DNA from: JAJRZL01 sp964557855
GTDB lineage: Bacteria > Zixibacteria > MSB-5A5 > GN15 > FEB-12
Direction of reading: 5' to 3'
DNA: 27,243 nt
Assembly: GCA_964557855.1 (NCBI GenBank)
Contig: CAZLBP010000047.1
Coordinates: forward strand, 1-27,243
Position numbers and translations under genes: made by a program. The notes beneath the pieces were generated by a model. It did no database searches. It was not told where the DNA came from and saw only the letters and a list, made by a program, of their open reading frames with translations. Numbering within the stretch: position 1 is the first letter of the stretch; each line of letters begins with the position of its first letter. Positions 1 to 7,585 of the stretch are shown piece by piece.

Positions 1-685
1 TGACCGGGCCATGGCCGTAGAGTTCTTGAGCCTGGGGAAGGGAGACATACACCTCCGCCCCGGCAATCCGGGCAAGCTTGCCAGGGTCGATCAGGCCTGT
101 CACTGTGAAGTCACGCTTCCAGAGACGGACTGCGTCCCCGACTTTCAGCCCGTTGATTCGGGCGAATTCACGGGTGACCAGCGCCTCTCGTTTGGAGGTG
201 TCCAGGGAAAGCAGGTCGCCTTCAAATACCTCGCAGCAAGCGCCCTTGTCTTTGTTGGGTTTGACGGGGCCGATACGCAGGTCGTCGAGATCGATCCCGG
301 TGACGACCACCGGCTTGCGGGACTGATCCGGCTTGCCGCTCTCGTCCACAGGGAAGGCCCAGAGTTGGAGCGATCCGGAGACGGCGATCACTTCCCGATC
401 CTGGCGCAATTCGGCAAGGACGCCGGTTTCCAGCGTGGAAAGGCTGCCGGCCAGTTTCACCGGCTGCCAAGCGCACGGCGGACCGGGCTTCTGCACCACC
501 AAGTCAGCTCCGGCTTGGGACATAGGGCCCTGGAAGGCGCGCTCGACGGCACGGGAAATGGTCAGGATGCTGACCAGCAGAGTCACGCACAGACCCATCC
601 CGAGGATGGACAGTAGCGCTCGGGTCTTGCGGCGCGAAAGTTCCCGCCAGGCGAGGTTTATCCACTTCATTCTCCATCCAATCAT
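1..685 (-). CDS. MacB/FtsX-type ABC transporter permease, N-terminal part (cut by window edge)
   Basis: Reverse-strand reading from 685 gives an open frame to base 1, about 228 codons, with the rest outside the window. It starts MIGWRMKWINLAWRELSRRK, then has one membrane segment (LLSILGMGLCVTLLVSILTI) and a large extracytoplasmic domain typical of the MacB periplasmic core. The family exports small molecules or lipids across the inner membrane with a separate ATPase and usually a periplasmic adaptor. The ATG at 685 overlaps the stop of the preceding ORF (TGATG), indicating translational coupling; an inner ATG at 670 is the alternative start. The adaptor that should precede it survives only as a tail in the chimeric ORF next door. 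Family assignment is good; the substrate is unknown. Confidence 0.8.
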   Translation of the reverse strand, partial: MIGWRMKWINLAWRELSRRKTRALLSILGMGLCVTLLVSILTISRAVERAFQGPMSQAGADLVVQKPGPPCAWQPVKLAGSLSTLETGVLAELRQDREVIAVSGSLQLWAFPVDESGKPDQSRKPVVVTGIDLDDLRIGPVKPNKDKGACCEVFEGDLLSLDTSKREALVTREFARINGLKVGDAVRLWKRDFTVTGLIDPGKLARIAGAEVYVSLPQAQELYGHGPV

Positions 686-1020
686 CAGCGCACCTCGCTT
701 TCGGACGGCCAGGCCGGAGTCTCTAGAAGAGCCGTCTCTCCCTCCTCGACACCGTCGGCAATGACGATCCAGGTCAGCGGCCAGACCATGCGACATTCGA
801 GCCAGTAGCGGTAAACACCGCTGGGTATCGCTACGATATTAAACAACTGGTTTGTGGCGCTTACCGACGGGCTTGTGTAGCCCAGAAATGACATCTGGAA
901 TGGCAGGAGCAGAAAGGCGCCTGATACGCCGCCCATGGAAGTGAAAAAAGAGATGACGAAGGCGACCAATGAAGGGCCCCAGAAATCAACTTGGATGCCG
1001 GATTCAGGAAAGAACAACAA
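685..1020 (-). pseudogene. Chimeric ORF: TauE/SafE N-terminus joined to the tail of a periplasmic adaptor
   Basis: This 111-residue ORF begins at a TTG behind AGGAG. Residues 1 to about 86 look like the first membrane segments of a TauE/SafE anion exporter (for example VAFVISFFTSMGGVSGAFLL and the SATNQLFNIVAIPSG region). Such proteins are normally 250-350 residues, so most of the transporter is missing. From about residue 87 the text changes to DGVEEGETALLETPAWPSE, which resembles the C-terminal end of HlyD/MacA-type adaptors and fits the MacB-like permease that follows. I infer an internal deletion that fused two genes near bases 755-765. The ORF is open and has a ribosome site, so it may be translated, but neither parent function is likely. 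An assembly join is the main alternative. Confidence 0.6.
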
Positions 1021-1083
1021 TCACTCCTATGTTATCGGACGCAGGTGAGACAAACAGAAGCTTGCACTTGCGGCCACATATCC

Positions 1084-1122
1084 AAAAAAGAGTACACTCT
1101 GGATTGTATGCCAAAGTGTACC
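1084..1122 (-). terminator. Intrinsic terminator after the Cys-rich secreted protein gene
   Basis: On the minus strand GGTACACTTTGG pairs along its full 12 bases (two G-U pairs) with CCAGAGTGTACT across the 8-base loop CATACAAT, and TCTTTTTT follows at once. It lies about 57 bases beyond the stop at 1179 and marks the end of the ArsR-to-Cys-rich operon. On the plus strand the same dyad is followed, after six bases, by a run of seven T, so it might work weakly in both directions. Confidence 0.75.
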
Positions 1123-1178
1123 CTGATTCTTTTTTTCCGGAGATCTGGAAAGCTCTCGGAATCTGTGGCGATACAACT

Positions 1179-1550
1179 TTAGTGCCTACCGCACCCTCCA
1201 TTGGTATGTCCCGGGCAACCTTTCTGCGCATTTGCGGAGTGGCCCGGGCAGCCCGCAGGCTTACCGGCGGAATGACACTTGCCCTGGGTGTCGCACTTTC
1301 CGTCGCCATCATTGTCAACGAATTGTGGACAGTCGCTGGTGCAATTGCCCTGGTGTCCGCAATCCGCGGGGCAATCTGGATGTTTGGGGCATTGGATAGC
1401 GTTGTCAGTAGTCGATTCTGTCTCCTGGGCGGTGGCCTGCACTGCCGGATTCACTACATCGTTAGTACTTTTGGTCGCAAACGCCTGGACAGCGTAGATG
1501 CTGCCGGCGAGTACAACTGTGACCAGTACCAAGAGCGATAATTTCTTCAA
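1179..1550 (-). CDS. Secreted Cys/His-rich small protein, probably metal-binding
   Basis: The 123-residue product has a Sec signal peptide (MKKLSLLVLVTVVLAGSIYAVQAFA) and a mature part with ten cysteines and six histidines. These include two GCPGH repeats, CPKHPDC and an acidic DNDGDGKCD loop resembling a calcium-binding loop. I do not recognise a named family. The composition suggests a periplasmic metal- or thiol-binding protein, in line with the Spy-like gene just upstream. The start is TTG at 1550, chosen for the near-perfect AGGAGGT seven bases before it. It is the last gene before the terminator at 1084-1122. No catalytic motif is visible; function is inferred from composition only. Confidence 0.65.
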   Translation of the reverse strand: MKKLSLLVLVTVVLAGSIYAVQAFATKSTNDVVNPAVQATAQETESTTDNAIQCPKHPDCPADCGHQGNCTSDCPQFVDNDGDGKCDTQGKCHSAGKPAGCPGHSANAQKGCPGHTNGGCGRH

Positions 1551-1609
1551 TTCCTTACCTCCTAAGAGTTACAAGTTTTTGTTTATACGTACACTTCTTT
1601 GATGTTGCT

Positions 1610-2146
1610 TTATTGTTCATCAATATCATCCGGTTGAGTTTGAGACTGCAGGCCAGGAATTGATTGCGGACACCCAACGGTGTTTTGGCCGGCGCATCCC
1701 GTCTTTTCTCTTATCAAGTTAAACAGCTTGGCCTGTTGCTCTTCGGTGAGCGTTTGCTTTTCTGCCAGCAGGTGGTTGATTACGTGTTCCTGCATCTTGC
1801 GCTGGCCGGCTAAAATCTGAGTCTGCATGAGGGCGATGGCCGCGCTGTCGGACTCGGGTGAAGCAATGAGGTCGATAAGCTCTCCTCTAAGACGCTGGAT
1901 ATCTCTGCATAGAGTCTCTGAGTCAGACTGAAACCGCGCCAGGCGAGGTTCCAGCTGTGCCCACTGCTCGTCGGTGACATTGAGGCTTTGATGGAGGGGA
2001 CATGCTCCATTACAGGCCTGATTGCGGGGTTCAGGGCCGTTCACTCGTTCCTTCGCAGCTTCGACAACCCAGGTTCCGACAAAAGCGATGTTCACTGATA
2101 CTGAGAGAATCATCAGCAGCGGCCCGATCTTCTTCCACATGATCAT
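1610..2146 (-). CDS. Spy/CpxP-like periplasmic heavy-metal-resistance protein
   Basis: The product is 178 residues with an N-terminal membrane anchor or signal (residues about 6-30). A helical region follows with LNVTDEQWAQLEP and LTEEQQAKLFNLIRE, the pattern of the periplasmic heavy-metal sensor/Spy-CpxP group. Members act as ATP-independent chaperones or metal sensors in the periplasm. Cysteines cluster at CNGACP and in the tail (GCAGQ, GCPQ). The ATG at 2146 overlaps the TGA of the anti-sigma gene by four bases; a second ATG at 2140 (MWKK) is equally possible. Its place after an ECF sigma/anti-sigma pair suggests it belongs to that regulon and may help signal envelope or metal stress. Confidence 0.75.
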   Translation of the reverse strand: MIMWKKIGPLLMILSVSVNIAFVGTWVVEAAKERVNGPEPRNQACNGACPLHQSLNVTDEQWAQLEPRLARFQSDSETLCRDIQRLRGELIDLIASPESDSAAIALMQTQILAGQRKMQEHVINHLLAEKQTLTEEQQAKLFNLIREKTGCAGQNTVGCPQSIPGLQSQTQPDDIDEQ

Positions 2147-2643
2147 TGTCCCCCGCCATTAGAAGCCATGATAAGAGCCAGATAGCTGTCGGCCAGGGAG
2201 CCTGACGGCGCGTCACCAAAATAGTCGAGCCGGTAAACTTCAAGAGGGTCAGCCTGTGAGGCGATAGTAGCTTTGGGTTCGGTCGATTTTGCCGTCGACT
2301 TTCCCAAAGTAAATCCCAGGCTCAAACCAACAATCAACACTCCGACTGCGGCCGCCTGCATGGAGAGAGGAGCCAGCCGCCACCAACTCAAGGGGTTCCA
2401 GAACGCTGGCTGTTGATGACGCATACGAACACGCGCTGCCGCCATTATGCTGGTCGTGAGGTTGGATGGAACAGTAGGGCTGTCAGCCAGCACAAGGACG
2501 GATGCCACCGGGTCAACCTCCGCGAGCGCTGCACTGCAGAAGGGGCATTCTATAAGGTGTGTCTTCACCAAGTCCCGTTCCGCGCGTGACAGACGACCGT
2601 CGAGATAGTCTGAAATCCTGTTTTGCATATCCTGGCAGTTCAT
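2143..2643 (-). CDS. Zinc-finger anti-sigma factor, membrane-anchored
   Basis: The 166-residue protein begins with a ZAS zinc-finger domain: C3, then H29-x3-C33-x2-C36 (HLIECPFC). This domain binds ECF sigma factors and holds them inactive. One membrane segment lies near residues 92-113 (AAAVGVLIVGLSLGFTLG), so the N-terminus is cytoplasmic and the tail periplasmic. It directly follows the ECF sigma gene, as is usual for cognate pairs, and its stop overlaps the start of the Spy-like gene. The start ATG at 2643 has AAGGAG six bases before it. The periplasmic tail shows no recognisable sensor domain; the neighbouring Spy-like protein could supply the signal. Confidence 0.85.
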   Translation of the reverse strand: MNCQDMQNRISDYLDGRLSRAERDLVKTHLIECPFCSAALAEVDPVASVLVLADSPTVPSNLTTSIMAAARVRMRHQQPAFWNPLSWWRLAPLSMQAAAVGVLIVGLSLGFTLGKSTAKSTEPKATIASQADPLEVYRLDYFGDAPSGSLADSYLALIMASNGGGQ

Positions 2644-2701
2644 CGATTCTCCTTATTGGGTTAAACGGGCAAGTTCTTAAAATCCCCCTCGAATACTCGT
2701 A

Positions 2702-3250
2702 TCATTCCTGAAAATATGGCCGCAGCAACAGCGCCAATTGCTTTTTGGCACGATCCAGTAGCCGCTCAACGGCTTTGGGTGATTTGTCTATGGCATCGGC
2801 GATTCTCTTACCGCTCAGGCCCTCGAAATACTTGAGAATTATGACCATGCGGTAATCCGGCGGCAGGGAACGCAGGGCTCTGTTGATCCTGTCGGAGATC
2901 TCCCGATGTTCTATCTGTTCAGCTACGCCTGGATTGGGATCGAGAGAGTCAGGAATCTTTGCCATGTAAAGGGGGCGTTTCTTTTTGGCTTGGTCCAGGC
3001 AAAGGCGGCAGATGATCTGATATAGGTAGGTCGTGAATTTGGCAGTGGGTCTGTAGCGTCCCGATGCGCCCAGAAGCCGAAGAAAAGTCTCCTGTGTAAT
3101 ATCCTTGGCTTCTTCTTTGTCATTAAGAAAACGGTATGCGATGTTCCAGACCCAGTCCTGATGTCGCCGGACTATTTGCTCGAATGCACCAATATCCCCG
3201 CTGCACACAGCCTCCATCAGGGATTCATCGCTTGCATCAAAATCAGGCAA
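2702..3250 (-). CDS. ECF-family RNA polymerase sigma factor
   Basis: This 182-residue protein has sigma region 2 (AFEQIVRRHQDWVWNIAYRF and KEEAKDITQETFLRLL, residues about 22-61). After a linker comes sigma region 4 with a helix-turn-helix (LPPDYRMVIILKYFEGLSG to AVERLLDRAKKQL, about 128-172). It directs RNA polymerase to stress promoters and is presumably held by the anti-sigma factor encoded next. The start is TTG at 3250: CGGAGG lies seven bases before it, and this start overlaps the end of the ABC-2 permease by eight bases, implying coupled translation. Finding a sigma factor inside an exporter operon rather than at the head of its own is unusual. Confidence 0.9.
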   Translation of the reverse strand: MPDFDASDESLMEAVCSGDIGAFEQIVRRHQDWVWNIAYRFLNDKEEAKDITQETFLRLLGASGRYRPTAKFTTYLYQIICRLCLDQAKKKRPLYMAKIPDSLDPNPGVAEQIEHREISDRINRALRSLPPDYRMVIILKYFEGLSGKRIADAIDKSPKAVERLLDRAKKQLALLLRPYFQE

Positions 3251-3980
3251 TCCAGCGCCTCCGGATCATCTGAAGACTTAGTACGAAAAGACCTATACAA
3301 AACGCCCCCATAGCTAACAGGTCTGATGATATCGGCATCGCGTAAGCACCATGAATGGACCCGTGCAATATGTCTACACCATAGGTCAACGGCAAGGCAT
3401 AGGAAATTGGCTTCAGGAAGGCCGGGAGCTTCTCAATAGGGAAAAACAAACCGCACAGAAAGATCATGGGGAATCGGAAAAAGTTAGAGAAGGTCTGAGC
3501 TTCAAACACTTCGCTGACCGAAACGGCAATGAACAGACCGAGAAAAGTCGAGGCTACTGCAATCAGAAATACGGCGGGTAAGAAAGCAGCCCAGCTGACA
3601 GGAGCCAAGTCCATAAGAAATGCGGCCATGATGACCGGGACAAAGGCGTTGGCCACGCCAAACAATATCGCTCCGCTGGTTTTAGCCAGCATGAGCAGTT
3701 CGAATGGAATTGGGGCAAGCAGCAAGCGCTCGAAGGAGCGGTTTTTCTTCTCAAAAGTCACGGTAACCGAGAGCATCGAGGTGGTACCGAATAGAATGGA
3801 AATAGCCACCACGCCGGGAAGCAGTGTGGCAATGGTTCCCAGTTCAGCCCCGGACTTGACAAAAAACATCCCGGTCCACGCCAACGGGAAAATCAGCCCC
3901 CAGCTGATGTTGGGCGGCTTCAGGTAATACGTCCGCATATCCTTGAGAAGGATATTCCAAAAGGCTATCCAGAATCTCAC
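3243..3980 (-). CDS. ABC-2 type transporter permease
   Basis: The 245-residue, strongly hydrophobic protein has about six membrane segments and the ABC-2 layout: a cytoplasmic start (WNILLKDMRTYYLKPPNISW), a region after the second segment with FEKKNRSFERLLLAPIPFEL, and a final LPLTYGVDILHG stretch. It forms the membrane channel for the ATPase encoded just upstream; such pairs export drugs, lipids or polysaccharides. The GTG start at 3980 overlaps the ATPase stop by four bases (GTGA) and has GGAGGTGG before it. The 3' end overlaps the sigma factor gene by eight bases. The substrate cannot be read from the sequence. Confidence 0.88.
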   Translation of the reverse strand: MRFWIAFWNILLKDMRTYYLKPPNISWGLIFPLAWTGMFFVKSGAELGTIATLLPGVVAISILFGTTSMLSVTVTFEKKNRSFERLLLAPIPFELLMLAKTSGAILFGVANAFVPVIMAAFLMDLAPVSWAAFLPAVFLIAVASTFLGLFIAVSVSEVFEAQTFSNFFRFPMIFLCGLFFPIEKLPAFLKPISYALPLTYGVDILHGSIHGAYAMPISSDLLAMGAFCIGLFVLSLQMIRRRWIA

Positions 3981-4960
3981 TGCCCACCTCCCTTCTTCTC
4001 CTTCTCTTTTCGCATTGCCTCAGCTTCCAGTCCAGTGATGCGGACGAAGACATCCTCGAGCGATAGCCGAATTCTGCGGGCCTCCAACACTTCAGTTCCA
4101 CTATCCTCAAGAAGGCGGATAATCGGGCCGACTCCGATGGGTTGGTCTGATTCAACCCGGATCGTACCATTTTGTTCGAACGCAAAATGAAGATCAGGGA
4201 ATAATGACTCGACCCGGCTCTGGATATCTTCGATTGAGTTAAGGCACACTATCTGGACAATATGCCGGGCTTTGACGGGCTGCACGAGGTGTTCCACCGT
4301 ATCAATTTGAATAATCCTGCCCGATAAGATAAATGCGACGCGGTCGCAAAGTCGCTCCGCTTCCTCGATATAGTGCGTGGTCAGGAAGATGGTCGTTCCA
4401 CGTTGGTGAAGATCATCGATGAGCTGCCGCAATTGTCGGGCGCTGGCGACATCGATACCGGTAGTGGGTTCGTCCAAGAAAAGAATCGGCGGTTTGTGTA
4501 TGATACCGGCCGCGATCGTCAGTTTGCGCTTCATCCCTTTCGAGTAGCCGGCAAACTTGCGATAAGCCGCGTTGGTCAGGCCGAACATTTCCAGAAGTTC
4601 ACGGGCGCGTGTCTGCCGTTCGGTCTTTCTTACGCCATAAAGCGAGGCACAGAAGCAAAGGTTGTCGAACCCCGTGAGTTCCGGATAGAGATTGCTTTCG
4701 TCCGGAACCACGCCAACCAGATGCTGGGCGGCTCGGGGATTTTCAGTGCAGTCGATACCACCAATCCTGATTGATCCCGTATCCGGACGCGCCAGGCCGG
4801 TGAGCATATTGATGGTCGTCGTCTTCCCGGCGCCATTAGGGCCGAGAAAGCCAAAAAGTTCGCCCTTGTATATATCGAAAGTTACAGAGTCAACGGCCAC
4901 GACGTCCTCAAAGCGTTTGACCAGGCCGTCAACCTCAATGATATGAGAGGCTTGCCTCAC
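3977..4960 (-). CDS. ABC transporter ATP-binding protein (ABC-2/DrrA-like)
   Basis: The 327-residue protein has a complete nucleotide-binding domain: Walker A GPNGAGKTT (residues 40-48), signature YSKGMKRKL (139-147), Walker B ILFLDEPT (159-166) and switch histidine TTHYIEE (H196). The Q-loop region reads VVPDESNLYPEL, so the usual Gln is Asp, a variant found in some ABC-2 ATPases. The roughly 100-residue C-terminal extension resembles the DrrA-like accessory domain. It powers export through the permease encoded next. The start is GTG at 4960 with GGAGG four bases upstream. It lies 37 bases after the DsrE gene in the ArsR-headed operon. Confidence 0.9.
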   Translation of the reverse strand: MRQASHIIEVDGLVKRFEDVVAVDSVTFDIYKGELFGFLGPNGAGKTTTINMLTGLARPDTGSIRIGGIDCTENPRAAQHLVGVVPDESNLYPELTGFDNLCFCASLYGVRKTERQTRARELLEMFGLTNAAYRKFAGYSKGMKRKLTIAAGIIHKPPILFLDEPTTGIDVASARQLRQLIDDLHQRGTTIFLTTHYIEEAERLCDRVAFILSGRIIQIDTVEHLVQPVKARHIVQIVCLNSIEDIQSRVESLFPDLHFAFEQNGTIRVESDQPIGVGPIIRLLEDSGTEVLEARRIRLSLEDVFVRITGLEAEAMRKEKEKKGGGQ

Positions 4961-4997
4961 TTTGCCTCCAACCGGCGGATATTTCTGTCAGGCCTTT

Positions 4998-5351
4998 TCA
5001 AAACGTGAGAACCTTATCAACTTCGATCGTCCACAGTGCCAATTGTTCCATATTGCTGATTTCTACGCCGTCTATCAGGGATAGCTGCTTTACACCACGC
5101 GCTTCCGTGCAGCTTCCGCAGGCTTTGACCTGCCCGCCCTTGTTGATGACCGCCTTAAGCATGCGTTCGATGTTGTAGTAGCCATTTGGCGTTGCCTGTC
5201 CCGGTAGCGCACATGTCACTGAATCAGCCATTAGAAAAATCAGCACTTCGTTTTCTCCGGGCCGTTTCTGGATGGCCATCGCCATGCGAAGGGCGTTATA
5301 CGCTTTCTCCGTGCCATACGGAGCGTCATTGATCACGAATAAAATTCTCAT
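4998..5351 (-). CDS. DsrE-family sulfur-relay-like protein (copy 1)
   Basis: The 117-residue protein has the DsrE/YchN fold pattern: MRILFVINDAPYGTEKAYNA at the start, a hydrophobic strand (VLIFLMADSVTCAL), GYYNIERMLK, and the conserved cysteine loop ACGSCTEARG near residues 87-96. DsrE-type proteins bind or pass on sulfane sulfur and form soluble hexamers. The copy at 19308-19658 is about half identical and has the same cysteine loop, so the two are paralogs in separate ArsR-controlled operons. The ATG overlaps the stop of the small Cys-rich gene (ATGA), showing coupling. A role in persulfide handling or sensing is inferred from the family; the partner is unknown. Confidence 0.85.
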   Translation of the reverse strand: MRILFVINDAPYGTEKAYNALRMAMAIQKRPGENEVLIFLMADSVTCALPGQATPNGYYNIERMLKAVINKGGQVKACGSCTEARGVKQLSLIDGVEISNMEQLALWTIEVDKVLTF

Positions 5352-5542
5352 AGACCATCTCCTGATAGTTCATCCATTATTGTAGGGGAAGCATAATTGT
5401 CCTGATCAGACTCCTTAATCTGTTGCACGCACGTATGCTTTTTTGCCTCCCCATGGCACTCTTTGATTTGCTCCGGAGTGCATTCCTTCGGCTTGCCTTT
5501 GAGTTTCTCGGGTCTTTCGCAGCATTTCTCTTTGTCACACAT
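5348..5542 (-). CDS. Small Cys-rich protein in ArsR-DsrE operon
   Basis: The reading frame opens at 5578, but the ATG at 5542 is preferred because AAGGAG lies six bases before it. The product is then 64 residues, starting MCDKEKCCERPEK and containing KECTPEQIKECHGEAKKHTC. Six cysteines and two histidines occur in the first 35 residues, followed by an acidic tail. There is no signal peptide, so it is probably a cytoplasmic metal- or sulfur-binding protein, possibly a carrier for DsrE. I know no named family. Its stop overlaps the DsrE start by four bases, and it follows the ArsR gene by 28 bases. Confidence 0.65.
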   Translation of the reverse strand: MCDKEKCCERPEKLKGKPKECTPEQIKECHGEAKKHTCVQQIKESDQDNYASPTIMDELSGDGL

Positions 5543-5570
5543 ACTGTTCTCCTTGTTATCCGAACGGTTC

Positions 5571-5852
5571 TTACTCATCCGATTCCAGAAGATCCGTAGA
5601 CAGTTTAGCCCATTTGGCCAGAGTCTTGTTGTTTGCCCGGTAATGAACGAAATAACCCCGCTTGTCAGCGATAACCGCGTCAGCGTCGCGCAAAATGCGA
5701 AGGTGCTGAGAAACCGCCGCCGGAGTTATCTCCAAAGCGCGGGCGAGAGCGTTGACACAAAGCGCCTGTTCTTTCAACAGCTTCAGCATCCGAACACGGG
5801 TCTCAACAGAAAGCACTTTAAAAATGCGGGCCTGCGCCGAGGGGTCAGTCAC
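5571..5852 (-). CDS. ArsR/SmtB-family transcriptional regulator
   Basis: The 93-residue winged-helix protein has the ArsR layout: VLSVETRVRMLKLLKEQALC, the recognition helix region ITPAAVSQHLRILRDADAV (about 42-60) and the wing KRGYFVHYR. It has one cysteine (C32, in EQALCVNAL) instead of the ELCVC metal site of classic ArsR, so arsenite sensing by that site is unlikely. It heads the minus-strand operon that continues to 1179 and probably represses it through the dyad at 5869-5888. The GTG start at 5852 is backed by AGAGGAG five bases upstream. The ligand may be a thiol or oxidant; this is a guess from the DsrE neighbour. Confidence 0.88.
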   Translation of the reverse strand: MTDPSAQARIFKVLSVETRVRMLKLLKEQALCVNALARALEITPAAVSQHLRILRDADAVIADKRGYFVHYRANNKTLAKWAKLSTDLLESDE

Positions 5853-5868
5853 GGGATCTCCTCTAATT

Positions 5869-5913
5869 AAGTATCATCGCAGGTACTTTAATAAATTTAC
5901 CGGGAAAGGTCAA
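5869..5913 (-). promoter_or_regulatory. Promoter and dyad operator of the ArsR-DsrE operon
   Basis: On the minus strand TTGACC (5913-5908), a 17-base spacer and TAAAGT (5890-5885) form a reasonable -35/-10 pair. Just downstream an inverted repeat AAGTA-N10-TACTT (plus strand 5869-5888) overlaps the -10 box and ends 17 bases before the GTG start of arsR. The position fits an autorepressor site. The arms are short, so the operator assignment is moderate. Confidence 0.5.
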
Positions 5914-6049
5914 CCGGAATCGGTCTTTCTCCTCAGTAGCCAATGGCTTAACCCCTGTGTGGCGCTCGGTTTTATTTGTCTAAGTGACCATCTACCAACG
6001 CATTTGGAATACTCCTCATTCACTATCTGCAGACCACATTATTTAAATC

Positions 6050-6087
6050 TTGACGTGATTACGATAATCGTTTACATTTGTCGTAAT
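6050..6087 (+). promoter_or_regulatory. Promoter with 30-bp dyad operator (site 1)
   Basis: TTGACG (6050-6055), 17 bases and TACATT (6073-6078) form a possible promoter for the 4Fe-4S operon. The dyad ATTACGA-N16-TCGTAAT (6058-6087) covers the spacer and the -10 box, which is a repression layout. The same 30-base arrangement recurs at 10828-10857 with 22 of 30 identical positions. I infer a shared repressor, most simply the PadR protein encoded next to the second site. Confidence 0.6.
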
Positions 6088-6155
6088 TATAAGTATGGAT
6101 TGAATTTTCCGGGCTAATGTATCCCGGTTGTTGAATTGGAGGTATCAATCAAACG

Positions 6156-7568
6156 ATGACGTCGTCACAAATTACGTTGAACGTTCTGGCATGGAAGCCG
6201 GTCCGCACGATTCTGCTGTCGCCAGTGTTTCCCATCGTATTACAAGCTTCGGCTCTGATGGGAGTTGTCATTTTAGCCGTTAACGGTATAGGGGTTGGCC
6301 TGGGGTTGCCCGGTGAAGAACTGCTGACACTGCGAAAAACCAATCTTACGACTCTTGTCGTATGGGGACTCTGGTGGCTGGCCATGATTGCGATCGCGCT
6401 CAGCTTTGGACGGGCATGGTGCACCGTCTGCCCGCTGGAATTGATGAACCGGATCGGCGATGCGATTGCCCGCAAGATTGGATGGCCCCGAATGAAACTG
6501 GGCAGGTTTCTTAAGGCTGGCTGGACGATTGTATTGATTTACCTGATGTTGCAAATTCTGGTTGCCGGTTTCGTTATTCATCGCGTCCCGCACTTCACGT
6601 CGATCTTTTTGATTGTTCTGTTGGCTGGTGCACTCGTGACCGGCCTCTTGCTCCGCGATTATCGCTCATTCTGCCGGTCTTTCTGTCCGGCTGGCGCTCT
6701 GTTGTCGGTATATGGTCGCTTTACGCCTTTGCAGCTTGAAACACGCAATCCTGCTGTCTGTGATACCTGCAAAACGAAGGATTGCATTCAAGCCTCCAAC
6801 CGCGACCGCTTCGACAAGCGCAGTTGCCCTTCACTGCTTGCGCCTTTTCGACGAAAGGCATCAGACGGGTGCGTACTTTGTCTGCAGTGTGCGAAAGTGT
6901 GTCCGCATGGAAACATGGGCTTTGGCTTTGTGTCCCGGGATGCCGGTATTCGACGTAAAGCCTTGCTCAAACCGTTTGAAGCGGTTTTTGTTATGATTGC
7001 GCTTGGGTTTGTGGCACACGAAGTGATAGGAGAAGTGAATTGGCTGGATATCTACTTCCACGCGGTTCCGAACTGGATGTACCAGCTTGCGCCCACTGTA
7101 TCATTCGGCTGGTATGAAGCCTTCTGGTTCCTTGTTCTGTTTCCATCATTAGCTTGGTCAGTTATCCTGATAGTAGGACGTGCCCTGGGTAATCGTGCCT
7201 GTCTGCGGACAAGTCTGCTCGCGGCCGCGGCAGGTGCAGCTCCTGTGGTCGCTGTAGCACATCTTGCTAAGGCTACAGCAAAAATATCGTCGTGGGGAGG
7301 ATTTTTACCACTCGCGATTAACAATCCCGATGGAATTGGCACCTACCGGGCAATCGCTGAACACTCAATAGCGCCACCCGGGAGCCTGATTGAGTTTTCG
7401 TTGGTCGGCTGGGTGATGCTTGGGTTTTCCGTCATAATTGCCTGGAAGGCGTGGAAGTGGATTTACCATCTTACCGATGAATTGAGACCTGCGGCGCGAG
7501 CAGGACTTGCGGGCGCTCTGGTGTTCTTCAGTTCAATTCTAATGGTCTGGGTGTGGCCCGGCATATAG
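6156..7568 (+). CDS. Membrane-bound 4Fe-4S protein (NapH/NosR-like)
   Basis: The 470-residue protein has several membrane helices and three kinds of cysteine motif: CTVCP (about residue 88), CRSFCP (about 172) and a ferredoxin-type CVLCLQCAKVCP with an upstream CDTCKTKDC group. This is the pattern of NapH/NosR/CcoG-like proteins, which pass electrons between the quinone pool and periplasmic or cytoplasmic partners. More membrane helices follow the clusters. It is the first gene of a plus-strand operon and overlaps or abuts the methyltransferase gene. The ATG at 6156 has GGAGG 12 bases upstream, somewhat far. A link to the decaheme/barrel conduit downstream is inferred from proximity and the shared operator. 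Confidence 0.85.
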   Translation: MTSSQITLNVLAWKPVRTILLSPVFPIVLQASALMGVVILAVNGIGVGLGLPGEELLTLRKTNLTTLVVWGLWWLAMIAIALSFGRAWCTVCPLELMNRIGDAIARKIGWPRMKLGRFLKAGWTIVLIYLMLQILVAGFVIHRVPHFTSIFLIVLLAGALVTGLLLRDYRSFCRSFCPAGALLSVYGRFTPLQLETRNPAVCDTCKTKDCIQASNRDRFDKRSCPSLLAPFRRKASDGCVLCLQCAKVCPHGNMGFGFVSRDAGIRRKALLKPFEAVFVMIALGFVAHEVIGEVNWLDIYFHAVPNWMYQLAPTVSFGWYEAFWFLVLFPSLAWSVILIVGRALGNRACLRTSLLAAAAGAAPVVAVAHLAKATAKISSWGGFLPLAINNPDGIGTYRAIAEHSIAPPGSLIEFSLVGWVMLGFSVIIAWKAWKWIYHLTDELRPAARAGLAGALVFFSSILMVWVWPGI

Positions 7569-7585
7569 ATGACGGAGGATTTGAA

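Larger units (their letters stand above)
5853..6155. other. Divergent intergenic region between arsR and the 4Fe-4S gene
   Basis: This 303-base gap separates two divergently transcribed operons. It holds the minus-strand promoter and dyad at 5869-5913 and the plus-strand promoter with a 30-bp dyad at 6050-6087. The middle (about 5915-6045) shows no convincing ORF, RNA gene or repeat. Confidence 0.6.
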
